NCBI GenBank assembly: GCA_016808115.1
Contig: JAEQBH010004667.1
Span: 600,501-664,500 of the forward strand
DNA from: Tetrastigma voinierianum
Lineage: Eukaryota > Streptophyta > Magnoliopsida > Vitales > Vitaceae
Length of the DNA stretch: 64,000 bases
Direction of reading: 5' to 3'
Shown one piece after another: positions 22,650 to 35,420 of this stretch. Numbering within the stretch: the stretch's first letter is position 1; every line of letters starts with the position of its first letter. Under the pieces are notes generated by a model that saw nothing but the letters and a program-made list of their open reading frames with translations, was not told where the DNA came from and made no database searches. Both the position numbers and the translations under genes were made by a program.

Positions 22650-23460
22650 GCTTAAATGACCTGTCTAAGCTCACCTATTGTCCTCCAAAGCATATGAATG
22701 GATTCTTGACTCAATGGTCTTTCCATAGAGTCAAAGAACACCTAAAACGAAGTTCGGATGATGAAGTTACGACCTTCCAAAGTTGGAGGTCACATGTAAT
22801 CAAACCCAACCGAGCTGACCTGCTTTAGCCGAGATGACTTGATCTGGCCGAGCTCAGCTGACCTATCTGAGCTAACCTATTTTCCTCCACAGGAATATAA
22901 ATGTTTTCTTGACTCAATGGGCTTTCCATAGAGTCCAAGAACACCAGAAACAGAGTTCAGACAAAGAAGTTATGATCTTCCAAAGTTGGAGGTCACACGT
23001 AGTCAAACCCAGCCGAGCTGATCTGCTTTGGTCGAGCTAACCTGACCTAGCCGAGCTCAGATGACCTTTCTAAGCTCACCTATTATCCTCCAAATGCATT
23101 TGAATGGCTTCTTGACTCAATGGTCTTTCCATAGAGTTCAAGAACACCCAAAACGGAGTTTGGACGAAGGAGTTATGACCTTTCCTGGCTCGAGGTCACA
23201 CGAGCCACCCAGCCGAGTCACCTACTTCGGGCCGAGTCGACCTGATCTGGCCGAGCTGGGTCTGAGAACTCATTATCCTCCACAATCATATGAATGGCTT
23301 CTTTACTCAATGAGCTTTCCATGGGAAGCCTGAAGAACACCCGAAATTATCTTGATGAAGGAGTTATTGCACTCCTCGGCTTGGGAGGTCACATGATTCA
23401 AACCCAAATTCGAGATGACCCGACTCGCCGAGCTGACTGACCGTAAATGACCATAACTGG
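22650..23460 (-). repeat. ~200 bp tandem repeat x4 in Z
   Basis: Units start near 22680, 22884, 23082 and 23266, with TCCTCCA, then GAATGGCTTCTTGACTCAAT, CTTTCCATAGAGT and CCAAAGTTGGAGGTCACA, then several CCGAGCTGACCTG words. Unit length varies from about 185 to 204. The third array in the same LTR. Confidence 0.85.
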
Positions 23461-24493
23461 TCTACAGATTCAATTGATAAATTAAAACCTAACATCACCT
23501 CATTGATGTGGCTACACTCTACTGTGGCGACTCACTACCAAATACCCTTTATTTATTACTAAAAAAATTAGTTCTAGGGTCCGGCTAATGCGTATGATCA
23601 AAAATAGGGAAATTTCTTTGTTCAAATTGCAACCAGACTCTTCCCAAAACACATATATAGGAGCCTTAGAGCTCTTCTCAACTCAACCCTAACAAGAAAT
23701 GAGTTTGGGAGTTTCCAAACCCAAACCATACACAAAATAGAGGGTTCCAAACCATGCATCTATACTTTCTATGCCAAAACTAGACAAATACCATACTGTT
23801 CCATACTAGAATCCATACAAAAAAACTAGACTTCCATACAGAACTTAACAAGTTCCATACTTTTCTATACAAAATCATAGCATTCCATACACACCTAGTT
23901 TCCGTACATAACTTCCATACACATATTCATAGTTCCATACCTGTGATCTTCTTTTTCCTTTCCTTCTTTCTTCTCTTCTCTTCTTCTTTCTTTCTCTTCC
24001 TTTCTTCCTTCTCTTTCTTTCTCTTATCCGCTTTTGTTCTCTCTTTCTCCAAGACCAAAATGAGATATTTCTTTTGGTCTTCTCTTTATTTGATCTTATC
24101 CCCTTTTTATTTCACTTTTTCTCTCTTTTGGAGCATCCTTGACCACCTAGTCAAAGGAGGAAGCTTCCTCCCTATTTCCTTCAAGCCACTTGTCTCTTCC
24201 ACTACTTTTCTTCCTTATTTGATTTTTGTAATATCTTTCTTTTATTACTATTTGGTCCTCAATTTCATTTTTATTCAATCTAATTTATCAAAAATCCTAC
24301 TTCTGCATATGAACTATTAAATTATGACTGGTTCGAATTGCAAATTGTCAATTTACCCTAACTTTTTTATTAATTCCAAGTTCTTGCTATTTTCTTTATC
24401 TTTATTTTATTCCGAAAAAATATAATTTGACTTTTATTATACCCTAAACATGTTATAAAACTCTTAGGGTATAATTTGGGGTGTTACATGATG

Positions 24494-24898
24494 TATCTTA
24501 GTTGATGATAAGACAAACTAAGAAGTGATTGTTTGATCTTTAATAGGAACGTGGTGGATGGTTATTCCTCCATTCAAATAGAGAAGTAGGGAAAATAGTT
24601 CTCCTATTTCTTTTGCTACTATTTATCCTAAAATCTTTTATCGAATGATATAGTAAGCCGTTGAAGATCCTCGTCTTGAATGCCGAGTGTAGGAGGGGTT
24701 GGATTTTCTAGGATGTAAACTTTTTCGATTTTGGTTAGTTATAAAATATTACCCTATTGATTGTAGCATCCATGAATGTAGTTTAAATGATATGGATAAT
24801 GACCTCTCATATTATTTAATTTATTGGGGCCATTTTGTATAGGCCAATTATATCTGTTTCCACTATTCTTATGATATGTTATTTCAATGAGAATCTAC
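24494..24898 (+). other. MULE sequence between Z and W, no gene recognised
   Basis: About 400 bp of MULE sequence upstream of the transposase frame. Only short frames are present and none resembles the N-terminus of a MULE transposase. It probably held 5' untranslated or intron sequence of the transposase gene. Confidence 0.4.
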
Positions 24899-27508
24899 TG
24901 TAACAACTGGTATATTAATATATGTTTTGTTATATTCAGGTAAGGATTTTTGGGAGCAAATGCAACTTATGCCCTATGATATTTTAAATTGTGATTAAGA
25001 TTAGCCATCTTAATGGTTAGTTTAATTAGAGGATTAGTAAAGTGTGTTAGATTGCATTTTTATGGCATGTGGGTCAATTATGCAATTAGGTAAGTTTAGT
25101 GGTTTTGTTAGGGTTTGAAATTAAGTAAGTCTTGAAGGACCACTTTGAAAACTTGTTAGTGGAGAGGGAGTAAAGTGCAAATCATGCTTGTGAGCTATGT
25201 GGCATCATGAGGGCATGACACCTCATATATGCAAGGTAGGAGCTCTTGACACATGGCAAGTGCATGAGAAGAGTTTCGCATGTGCCAAGCAAACCAATTC
25301 CTCTTGGTTTTGATGCTAGACCAACTCTTGCTAGGAAGTGGAAAATATGGAATTTTAGAAAGTGAGAGAGAGAGTTCTAGAGAGAAGCTAGAGAGAAGCA
25401 GGAGAAAAGGCTTGAAGGAAAGCTTACTTTGGTGGAAAGTTCACTGGGAAGGCATGTAAACATGATCTTTGAGGCCTTAGTTGTATTTCTATTGACTTTG
25501 GTTATATTCTAGAAGGTTGGGATTTCATCCTAACCCTAGAATGAAATCCTAAATTGTAAAAGACCGGTTTTGTGAAGATGGCATGTGTGTGTGTGTTCAA
25601 GGGAGGTGTGATGTCAGCCTTTCCCCTTGACCCATGACAAGAGCTTTGGCTAAGTTGGCCCAAAGAACTCCGAACTGGATGATTCTAGTTGGAGAAAAAG
25701 CCCAAGACCTAGCCCTTCGAATGTCAAGAAGCAACCAAGAACTAAACCCTACCATAAAACCCTTGCATTTGAGTGCTGGAAAAGTCGTGCAATGCATTCC
25801 GTCCCCCTGCCTGAGCGCCTTATTTTCAGTCATAAGTCGAGTTATATTGATCCAAATTCGAGTGATTCAAAACCTTTCCTCAAAGTAGCCACACAGGAGT
25901 AACTTCATGAAGAGGCATGGCCAAATTATGGCTCATTTGTTCTACTAATTTCGTTTCAAAGTAAGGGTGAAGAGAGGGTAATGACTGTTCTTAGAAATAG
26001 TCTCTGGGAGATCGAGTAAAACCATAACTTGATTTTGAGGTCCGAATGACTGATTTAAGAGGCTGTGGAAAGTTAAGAGATAGTGAATCTTTTTGGTCAG
26101 AAGACCACAGTGAACAAAAAGCATGTATGGCTGGTCAAAAATTATAGTTGAGAAAAAAAAAGAAAAAAAAGAGGGGTCTTGAGATAGGATGAAAAAGGGT
26201 ACAAGTGTTGTGTGTGCTGTTTGTGTTACTCTAATAAGGGGTGTTAAATGTTGATCTTAGTAAGTGTAAAAGAGAGTGCACTTGAAGGATCAAGGTTTAT
26301 GTTGGAGGTATAAGAATCTGTGATTCGAGTGGTGAAGTAGTAATAGACCAATTGGGTAATTTTATGTAACCCGGATTGTTTGAAGCTAAGAAATCTTATG
26401 ACTTGTTAATTGCAGATCCTTTGGAGTAGCCGTGGTTTGACTTCCGGGAGACTTAGGATTTTTTGAATCCAAGGAAGGTAGGGATCTTATAACCTTCTCC
26501 GCTTTATACCATGGTTTGACGAAATTATACCATTCCATGCTTTGAATCAGATTTTCTAATGATATATATAAATGTGTATATTTTTATATCTATGGAATTC
26601 TTTTGAATTAAATTGGTACATGATGTTTTTAAATATCCATGTGGGTGAATGTTTAGAAATTGTTTTAAAGCATGACATGGGTATAGGACTGGGGAGAGTC
26701 CTAATTGATATGACACGACTATGACTAGTCCCCGGGTTGTAAATCCGTAAGTTCACAGATATATGGGATGTGGGCATATCCCTGGGTGGTAAGTCCCAGC
26801 AATTTGTCGTTATACGGGATGTGGGCATATCCCTGGGTGGTAAGTCCCAGCAATTTGTCGTTGTTCTGGGATGATCGGCTAGTCCCTGGGTGAAAGCCCA
26901 AAAGAGTCACTGATGAGGGGTTGAGATGGTGGTGACAGATCCGCTTGTTTCCATCATCAACTCATTATTTGTGCAAATGTCATGTTTTTGAGATATTTTG
27001 AATTATGTATAAATTGATATGATTTATGAGTATGGTTTGTTATGGGATTCACTACTGAAGTATCAACTAATTTCATTATTTCCCTTCCACCTCAGATGCA
27101 GGTATCTAGACCGGGCCATGACATGGAAAGTTTGACCTGTGGTTTTTTGAGGATGAAGTTTGTATGCCAACCTTAGCTTGTTGGTGGTTGAGCATACATT
27201 TTGATGAATATTTGTGTTATGTAGATATTCACACTCAGATATTTGACAATGCAGATTTTGTGGATCATTGTATATTTGGTTTGTGTAGCTACTAGTTTTG
27301 GAACTTTGTGTAAATGTTAGTTTTGACTGTGGTGTATAGTTTCAAAAGGCGAGGAATTAACTTCAGACTCGATATGTGTGTATGTTTGGAGACTGGAGTA
27401 GTGTTTATTTACGTCTAAATGATTACCCAAGTGAGTTTAGACCTGTTAGAAAAAATCAGGTGGTAAAATAGTAACATAAATCACACCGGTGGAATTCGGG
27501 GTGTGACA
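24899..27508 (+). mobile_element. Solo LTR W inside the MULE
   Basis: Starts TGTAACAACTGG and ends CGGGGTGTGACA, flanked by the perfect duplication TCTAC (24894-24898 and 27509-27513). Length is 2610 bp with no coding region. The ends, a purine block (25.36-25.41 kb), and words such as CCAAATTCGAGTGATTCAAA (25854, compare CCGATTTGAGTGATTCAAG at 10030 in X) tie it to the X/Y/Z family, of which it is a more diverged member. Confidence 0.9.
26745..26905 (+). repeat. 52 bp tandem repeat x2-3 in W
   Basis: GGGATGTGGGCATATCCCTG and GTGGTAAGTCCCAGCAATTT are repeated with period 52 (26765 and 26817, nearly identical), with a diverged third copy before or after. Near-identity of the two central units suggests recent expansion. 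Confidence 0.88.
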
Positions 27509-27519
27509 TCTACCGAGGA

Positions 27520-30055
27520 CTGAAACGGATGTCAAACATGTCGGGAACAAAGTTGTCATTGTGACTTTGGATGTATCGGTTGATTGCACGTTTGAACAAT
27601 TGGGTGATATGATATACTCAAGAACAATCATTGATAAAGAAAGGTTCAAATTAGTCCTCAATTGTAAGTATTCCTTAAAAAGTGGAAACAGGTTCCAACA
27701 TTTTCCAATATGGGATGACAGTAGTGTGTACCGAATGTTGAACATGGTTAACACAACTAGCATGGAGGAAATTGAATTGTATATTGAGTTCGTTCGAGTC
27801 AAGCCGCAAGTTAATCAATTTGTGGGTGGCTATATAGATTTATTGGTTCCCAAAAATTATAATGTTTTAGAATGTGACTATGGTTATGGGCCTAGTAGTG
27901 GTCTAGCACCAGATATTGACAGATGTGGAGTATATGCAAATGATGAAGAATGGGAATATGACGAAGCTAATGTTGAATCTGATGAAGATGTTCATGATAA
28001 ATCTAATGGAGACTTAGATGTGCAAGCTGATGGACATGTATCATCCTTCCAGACTTTCAACCAAGTTTTGGAGAATGAACAAGGGATAAATGTCTCTACG
28101 CATGCAGCATCTTATGATGTATCAAAAACCCAGATGTTGAGGAACCAGATGAGTCATCCCCTATTCACTATCACTTACCACCATCACCTCAATTTGAACA
28201 TGTTCAAAACTTTGGTAATACTATTTCAAGTGATTGGACTCCATGGGTGCAGCATACTACCGGATACTCAAGTGGAGAGTTTGTAGCTGGCCAAGTTTTT
28301 AATTCCAAATCTGATTTGCAAGAGGCTGCAAAGATTTACTCAATTAAAGCACACCAAGAGTTTGTGGTTGTTGCATCTTTATAAAAATTACTAATTTTAA
28401 GACGTAAGAAGGCCGAAGAATGTCAATGTCCATGAAAGCTATGTGCCAAGCTTGTGAAAGACACTTGTTTATTTGTTATCAACAAATATAAAGGGTCCTA
28501 TACTTGTGTCAATCCTTGCTTGAATCGGGATTATCATCAATTGGACTCAAACTTGGTTGCTGCTCATATCAAGGGAATTATTAAGGCACAATTCACATTG
28601 TCTGTAGATGCTATTCAAGCAAGTGTGATGGAGAAATGGGGATATGAAATCTCATACAAAAAGACATTGGATGGAAAGCATAAAACACTTAGACAGTTAT
28701 TTGGTGACTTTTCTCAATCATATACAGAGCTGCCACGTTTGCTCTTGGCCTTAGAGCAAGCAAATCCTATATGTATTGTAATTTTGAAAAAAATTTGATA
28801 GTAATATGCCAAACACTGAGATATTTGAACGCGTTTTCTAGTCATTCAAGCCATTTATTGAAGGGTTCGAACATTGTCGTCCCGTATTGAGTATTGATGA
28901 TACACATTTGTATGGGAAGTATAAAGGCATGTTATTGATTGCTATGGGGTGTGACAGAAATAATAAGTTATTTACATTAGCCTTTTCTATTACAGAAGAC
29001 AAGAATATTGATAATTGGGGATGATTCTTGGCTTATATCAGAAACAAAGTAACTCAATGGATGAGGATTTGTGTTATATTTGATAGACATCCATGTATTA
29101 TGGCAGCAATGAGCGATCCTCATCTTGGTTGGGCTGTATTATCTACTTATCATAGGATTTGCAAGCATCATCTTGCAAGCAATTTTATGACCCGCTTTAA
29201 AGATAAAATGTTGAAGAATTTGGTATGCAGAGCTACTTTAGCGACTACACAACGCAAGTTCAATAGGTATATGGCTACAATTGGGAGAATTAATTCTAAA
29301 GCACAACACCGGTTAGAAGAGATCCCTCTTGAGTTATGGGCACTTTCACATGATGGAGGTCGAACATATGGGATAATGACAACCAACATGTCCGAGGTAT
29401 TTAATAATGTTCTTAAAGGAGCTCATAACTTACCAATTACTGCATTAGTTCAGTTGACCTTTTTTCGCCTTAATAGTTACTTTGTTGCATGAAGAGAATT
29501 AAGGTGCTACCGTGATCGCACCTTCGATGAGCAAGACACTCTTATGTTAATGCTCAGATTAAGACCCGGGTTAAGGTTGGATCAATGGAAATTTTTCTCT
29601 ACGATCACATCCAGGGACGATTTCATGTGAAGTCAAGGAGTGGTCGAACACAGCGCCTCAACTTACATGACCAGAAATGCACATGTGGTAAGACACTGTT
29701 ATATGGATTTCCATGTAGCCATATCATAGAAGCATGTCGTCATCGATGTGTTGATTTTTGATTATTTGTTCAAGGCTACTACACTACGCAGTCATACTAT
29801 GATACTTGGGTAAGCTTGTTTCATCTCATATTCAATGAAGATAAGTGGCCTCTTTATGATGGTCCTACGATTGTACCGCATGAGTCAATGAAACGCATAG
29901 TTAGTGGACATCCTAAATCAACCCGTTTGCATAATGAAATGGGCGTTAGGGAGGGGAAAACTACTATCACATATGGGTTGTGCAAACAATAGGGTCACAA
30001 TTGTCGGTCTTGTAATATTAGAAATCAAGTTCAGTGAAAGATGTGTACTAACTCA
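27520..30055 (+). pseudogene. mudrA: MuDR/MURA-type MULE transposase, decayed
   Basis: The transposase would bind the MULE's inverted repeats and cut and join its ends in the nucleus. An N-terminal region (27561-28286) is followed by a Mut DNA-binding-like segment: VFNSKSDLQEAAKIYSIKAH near 28300, and CVNPCLNRDYHQLDSN, EKWGYEISYKK and TLRQLFGDF at 28500-28720. The DDE core shows VLSIDDTHLYGKYKGMLLIA (first Asp near 28896), ICVIFDRHPCI (second Asp near 29082) and MTTNMSEVFNNVLKGAHNLP (Glu near 29394). All three catalytic acids are kept. A SWIM zinc finger, KCTCGKTLLYGFPCSH, lies near 29675-29725, and a zinc knuckle-like CKQ.GHNCRSC near 29978-30012. Stops (about 28382, 28796, 28842, 29490) and frame changes make it a pseudogene. 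The 5' end was broken by W. Confidence 0.88.
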
Positions 30056-30489
30056 ATTTTTTTTGTAAGGCAATTTTCCATTATGCTCAGAGTTGCTTCA
30101 GATAAGACTTAATGCATCGAATGTGTATTTTTGGATTGCAAAAAGACTTGTGTACCTTATGTAAGTAAATGATACATCATTGTTGTACGTGGTTTTTTTG
30201 TTCATTGCCTTAGTAATTAGTTATTTCATTCATGACTATGATACTAGTATCTCAATGTTTTTTTTAATAATTATACCGAGATAAGGTTATTCTGCATGTA
30301 TACGGCATTCAGAGCGCTTCATGATGCACTTCAGATCCAATCAGATATATTGCAGACGTACACATGTCCTAATTAAGTAGATATAAGAGGTATGTATTTT
30401 ATTAAATATCAAATGCTATTACATATTGTAACATGTAATTCATTTATAATAAATTATAAAATTAGTTTCTTCATTACTTGTAGTTCTAG

Positions 30490-31629
30490 GAAGTACTCCA
30501 CCCTCGTCAGCAGATGAAAGCCTTCATTAGTATGTGGAGGATGGATCCACGTATTCGTCCATCCGTGATCTGTGCGAGATTCTATGTTATATACCGCTTA
30601 GGCCACATCATGATCTATTGGCCACTTATCACTTGTCTTATCGAGAGATGGCGGCCCAAGAAATATACATTTCATGTACCTTCGGAGAGATGACGATCAC
30701 GTTTTAGGATGTTGCTATCATCCTTGGGCTTTGTATCCATGGACCAGCAGTCATCGAGACATGTGTGTTCGATGTGGCGGAGTTGTGTGGGGAGCTTCTC
30801 GGTGTCACCCCATCGGCGGATGCTCTCAAAGGATCCTCTATCTCCATACGGTTGTTATGTGACCAGCTATCCACCACAGCACTTGATGCAGATGAGGTCA
30901 CTTTAGAGTGGGAGGTGCATGGTTTCATCTTTAGCGCCGATGGGATCCCGTTGGTTGCGGATGCTAAGTGGAGTGCATGTGCATTCTGCGGCTTTCTCCC
31001 ATTGCTGGGCTGGATTCGATGTATACCGCGACTCTATAGTTATGGGAGGTGCAAGACTAGCCGCATATTACGAGAGTTATGCTGCCGCCTTGGATCAAGC
31101 CGACATGTATTGAGATTATATTACACAGTTACAAGTATCCATAACTTTATTTTATTGCATACACATTCATATACACAACACATCATTAGTTTGCTTATTT
31201 TTTGTTTATTTTTTATTCAGCTATGGTCTTAGGAGAGACTTCACGTGGGGCGACCTGATTTTAGGCGACCAATAGCATATCCAGCACCTTCAGTCACTCA
31301 TGCCTTACATGATGACGACGTCGATGGAGACGTAGCTGAGGCTGTTCACAATGGCTTATAGACTTAGCCATAGCCAACTCTTCCATTGGGGTGTAGGTGG
31401 AGAGTACTTTTGACACGGGTGCATAACCCATCCGGTGTACTCTTTCTATACCAAGATCAGCTAGACGCATAGACTCTTAACTAGGTAATGATATATGTAA
31501 AAGTATATTGCTCTATAGTAATTTCATTCATATGCAACACTACGTTATTGACGTCAAGTGTAAATGGGTAAGTTGTATGGTAGCCTTACATCGGAGAGTT
31601 GGTTGACCAGCTACCAGATATCTAATTCG
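30490..31629 (+). pseudogene. Plant mobile domain (PMD, MAIN-like) gene, 5' part
   Basis: This part reads, over several frames, ITCLIERWRPKKYTFHVPS (30620-30690), GEMTITF and DVAIILGLCIHGPAVIETCV (30690-30770), VAELCGELLGVTPSADALKG, then SIRLLCDQL, VHGFIF, AGFDVYRDSIVMGGARLAAY and ALDQADMY (to 31113). This is the PMD ('aminotransferase-like' / PP7-long-form homolog) order. A probable intron ends at TTTTTTATTCAG (31220), after which ERLHVGRPDF and SVTHALHDDDVDGDVAEAVH appear (31240-31355), then a YQDQLDA block and a possible donor at GTAATG (31485). A last block, PYIGELVDQLPDI, ends at 31622. E then interrupts it. Domain function in host proteins is gene silencing; in MULEs it is unknown. At least three frameshifts are present. 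Confidence 0.8.
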
Positions 31630-31631
31630 TT

Positions 31632-32943
31632 TGTGCCAAGTAGGTGTTCGGAATCAACAAAATTTATAACCAAGGATTCCTACTACTGACGTAGCAAAGC
31701 TATCAGGCAAAGATAGTGGTTCTAGGGTCGAACATTGTGGATGGGTTTTCTTCGCGGAGAGAAGAGTTACAAAGGTATCAAATGGTGTTTTCTCACTGGA
31801 TTTATAGGTGTGTTGAAAACAAGGTGTGTGGAATGGTTGCAAAACTAAAATAATCGATGTATAAAGTTAAAAGAAATCCTTGAAGTCTAGGGCCACTGGG
31901 CTAGGGTTCTAGGTTAACCAACATGTACTTGGGTCATTATCCTTGTGTTGGGGAGCATGACATATAGTCATTTCCCGAACCGGATCTTCATTTGGCTTTA
32001 AAACCTAAACCCTAAGAGCTTTCCTTTTGAAAGATGGCATTTCATGGGGCATAAACGTCCCTAGCAGTGAAAACACATCTCAAAAACCCTACCCCACAAT
32101 AACTAATAGGAGACAACTAACTGGGCATCAGTGGATCTAGTGAAAGTATCCACTAAACCCAAAAAGCTTGCCAAATACATATTAAAGAGAGCATGCTTGA
32201 GAGATTTTAACCTATGGTGAGAAGCAGGGGCACAAATACCCTTAAAAACACAAACATGAAGAGCATGAGAACATGCGGCTAAGCCTAAAAACAACACCCA
32301 AAGGGCCTTCCCCTTTATGATCGGGGTATTAGCCAAGCATCCCTTGATTTGTCATCACAAGGTGTTTGGCTACCAAGAAAGTGCAAGAAAGCGAAGGAGA
32401 AGAAGAGAAAATCACCAACAACAGAGGAGGAAGCTCAGGTTCGACTCATTGATTGAGTGACAAAAAGTTGATGATTATGGGCATGGTCGAGCTTATATAG
32501 GTGCTCGCAAAGGAAATTAAAAAGTGTGTTAAAGAACCAAATACATGAGGGGCAACCAGAGAACCAATTGTGGGTAGGCTGTAAAGGGCTAATGAGGCTT
32601 GTGTGTATTGTGAAGGTGAGCCATAGGGTTATAAATTACACTCAAGGGAATTTCGCGCAGTCGCAAAGGTTGCCAAATTCTCAACCCCAAAATTTCACAC
32701 ATTCTTTCATGAATTTGTTCACCCCTCCGATTTGATCATGAGTCCTCGAATTCGGCTCAGGTTCAACGTGTTTGAGTCAAATTGAAGAAATAGAAGGCAT
32801 TCGATTTGCAAAACTACTAAAATAGCTACAAAAAATGTGATCAGTAGCAAAGCCGGGACCCCAATGCATCAATTGAGTTATTGAAGTCGATTAGTACACA
32901 AAAAGCGCATAAAACCTGCTATAAACAAGGCCCTGACATTGTA
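31632..32943 (-). repeat. 3' LTR of E (left copy)
   Basis: Direct repeat of 39673-40955. Landmarks: GTTCGGAATCAACAAAATTT, GAGAGAAGAGTTAC, GGGCTAGGGTTCTAGGTTAA and CAATGCATCAATTGAGTTA. The limit at 32943 is set by loss of similarity, and a purine run GGGGAGTAG read on the - strand (32959-32967) is the probable polypurine tract. Confidence 0.8.
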
Positions 32944-32969
32944 CCTGCTGTACGACTACTCCCCAACTG

Positions 32970-34325
32970 ACCTCATAGTCCCTTAGTAATGATAAAAGAA
33001 AGGAAGATCACGCAGATATGTTTGTTCAAAATGGACCGCTGAGTTCAAAAGTACACGAAATAATGCCCAACTTTCTGCATTAATAAATCACTTGTATAAA
33101 GACCGGCCGAAGAACAAATACATGAATAAGTTTGGGCAGATCTATTCCAAGTGGAATCACCGAACTTCCACCAAAATCTAAGTGTTTTGTGGCGATCGCT
33201 TATACCAATAAGTCGCTAAGCTACCTCCCCCAACCAACCACATCGCAATACCTTAAACTATCAATTAACCTAGCTATATTTAGTTCCTCACTTATTTCAT
33301 AGTTCATTTGTTTTGTGATGCAATGTCGAAACCTCTACTTCACCAAACCTGTAACCAGGATCCAATCAAAACTCCCAACCAACTACAGGTTTAGATATCA
33401 AGTTAAAAGGATTCTTGACCATAAACTCTTTAGTTTCAACTGACTCGAATGATTCTCGAGAACCAAGACCTACACCGCTAAACCCAACTGGCCCACCCAT
33501 GGTGCAAGTACTAGTCGATGACTTCCAACCAGTCGGTTTGGGTGGGCACCAGCTTTAGTATTGTCACCTCTGACTGTGCTCGGGTTTCAAAGGCAGCCAC
33601 GCGACTTCATCACTCCTTTTCCTTTCTTTTTCAGCACACATCATCTTCTTCTTAAGTGGAACTCAAATTCCATAAGGGTTGCCAACGTAAGCTTAAGGCT
33701 TGCTTTGTAAAGTAAAAGGAGAATGTACTTTCTACCATTGATGAAAAATAATGTGAACTGTGTGTGTGGTTAGAGAATGGTGGAAGACAGGGGGTAATTA
33801 CTGTGGTTATCAATCAATTAACAACCCATCGTGTATGGAACCATTCGCATTTGGTAATATACAACGCCTCCAATTTTCAAATTATTGTGGAAAGGGCAAA
33901 ATCATTAAAATAATGGTCAAAAGGAGATGCAAAGGTAGAAAATAGATTTTTATTATATATAATATGAATGATAAAATTTTTCGACTCTTTATAAAAAGTA
34001 ACAACAAAGTCTCTTATAAACAAATGGCTTATCGAAGTATAGTACAATAAAAACTAAAACCAAAAAGTATGAACATCAATTTCTAAAGACTAACCCGGTC
34101 CGACAACTAACGAAAGAAGAGGAAGTGGCACCCTCCTCAATCAAGGGTTGAGAGGATTATCCTCACTTAGGCGGGGCCGATGTCGGGCAGGAATCGGTCG
34201 GAGGCTACCGTAGTCGCCAACACGCCTTAGGAAAAAGGTCACCCAATTGATCAAAATAAGATCATTACCAAAATGGAAACCTAAACAAGACTAGTTTGCC
34301 AGAATTATATTTCGATGATCGTAGG
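32970..34325 (-). other. Non-coding 3' region of E
   Basis: Between the integrase tail and the 3' LTR. I see no frame resembling a known retrotransposon domain on either strand. This is the position of an envelope-like ORF in Athila elements, so such an ORF is absent or beyond recognition. Confidence 0.4.
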
Positions 34326-34329
34326 GAGC

Positions 34330-35420
34330 TAATTTCTAAATGTAAGTTCGAGATTCTGAGGATCCGTATGAGAATTTCCTCCTCTTCGCAAATCGTCGGC
34401 ACTCAGCATGTATTTCAATTCTTGTCCATCGACTCAACACTCTATTATCATTTTGATTGAGTAGGTCTACTAAACCGTTCAGGTATACTTGAAGAATGAT
34501 GAATGATCCAATCCATCTTGGATTTGAGCTATCTGTGGGTGGGAGTTTCATATCATAGAGTGTGACTTTGTCCCCCCCAATGTAAGTTCTCTGTTGCGAG
34601 TCGATCGCGCCACTTTCAATTTGTCCTCTGCACTTTGAATTAGTGGGTATCATTCCCCGAGCTCCTCTAACTCATCAGATCAAGGAGTCCCTAAGGGCAA
34701 ATTTCTTCCCATGTCTAGATTCAATTTTTTTATCGTCCACCACGCCTTATATTCAATTTTCACCAGCATAGTACAGCCCGCCATAAACCAGCGATCGGGG
34801 ACATTCCAGGATGAGTTCAGATGACCGTTTCAGGAGTGTCTACTGGGTGGAATTAGGGGTGCCTGAGAGACCAATCCTTCTATGTTCAGTTCCTCGTTTA
34901 CTTTACTAATATAGTCTTGATTTTCCGTTGATGGGGCCTACTGGCCAACGGGTCCTGGCATGGTGGTGGCCACTTTCAGGTTGACACTCACTTTGTGGCT
35001 GGGGGAGATTCTGCAAAGGTTTGCTGCGTAAATGTGAACTTCATCATCGATTATGGCTGTACTCTAAATTGAGAAAGTTGTTCTCTTTGCACTTTACATC
35101 GTTTCAGGTTCGTCATTTACACGCATCGTTTCACCCACTACATACGACTCCCACGAGGATAAGTATACCCGAAAGTTGGGAATGGTCCCAAGGAAGTCGA
35201 TGCCCAAACGCCAAATAACTCAATAACCGTAATGGGGGATTCCGGCATCATATGACTAACAGAGATTTTTCCCCAACCTTGGCATTTGTCGCATTGTCGA
35301 TATGGTATAAGATCCTAAACAAAGAATGGCCATTAGAACCCCGTCATAGCACCTTCTAATATGGGTTTGGAAGCAAAATGACCCTCCACACTTTCATGGC
35401 GTATCAGTGTATCCCTATTG
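34330..35420 (-). pseudogene. Integrase remnant of E
   Basis: Read on the - strand, the zinc module and core begin near 35310-35200 as CRQCDKCQGWGKIS, HMMPESPITVIELFGVW and a LGPFPTFG block, which matches the Athila/Tat wording (CDKCQ..GNIS..NEMP...EIFDVWGIDFMGPFP). The C-terminus at 34653-34336 reads GGDKVTLYDMKLPPTDSSNP, RWIGSFIILQVYLNGLVDLL and QNDNRVLSRW, the usual integrase tail (DKVLLYD.......RWIGPF.V..V...G.V.L). The middle of the core is not recognisable and several frameshifts occur. Confidence 0.72.

Larger units (their letters stand above)
20297..24488 (-). mobile_element. Solo LTR Z inside the MULE
   Basis: On the - strand it starts TGTAACACCCCAAATTATACC (24488, one base over the shared core) and ends GGGTGTGGCA (20297). 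It has a perfect duplication TGATG at 20292-20296 and 24489-24493. It shares with X and Y both terminal sequences and the block AACTACCATCGAGTGGTGTC near 20452, which is AACTACCACCGGAGTGGTGT at about 12064 in Y. At 4192 bp it is longer than X and Y, owing to three internal tandem arrays. It has no coding region; the Phe/Ser-rich frame at 23.94-24.32 kb is a pyrimidine tract. Confidence 0.9.

Noticed and set aside
23943..24320. Frame of 125 codons rich in Phe, Ser and Leu
   Set aside because: It reads a CTT/TTC pyrimidine tract near the LTR start of Z; the same tract in Y (14.96-15.03 kb) and as purines in X (9.44-9.48 kb) shows it is an LTR feature.
30704..30928. A - strand frame of 74 codons over the PMD exon
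   Set aside because: Antisense to the PMD blocks, with no similarity of its own.
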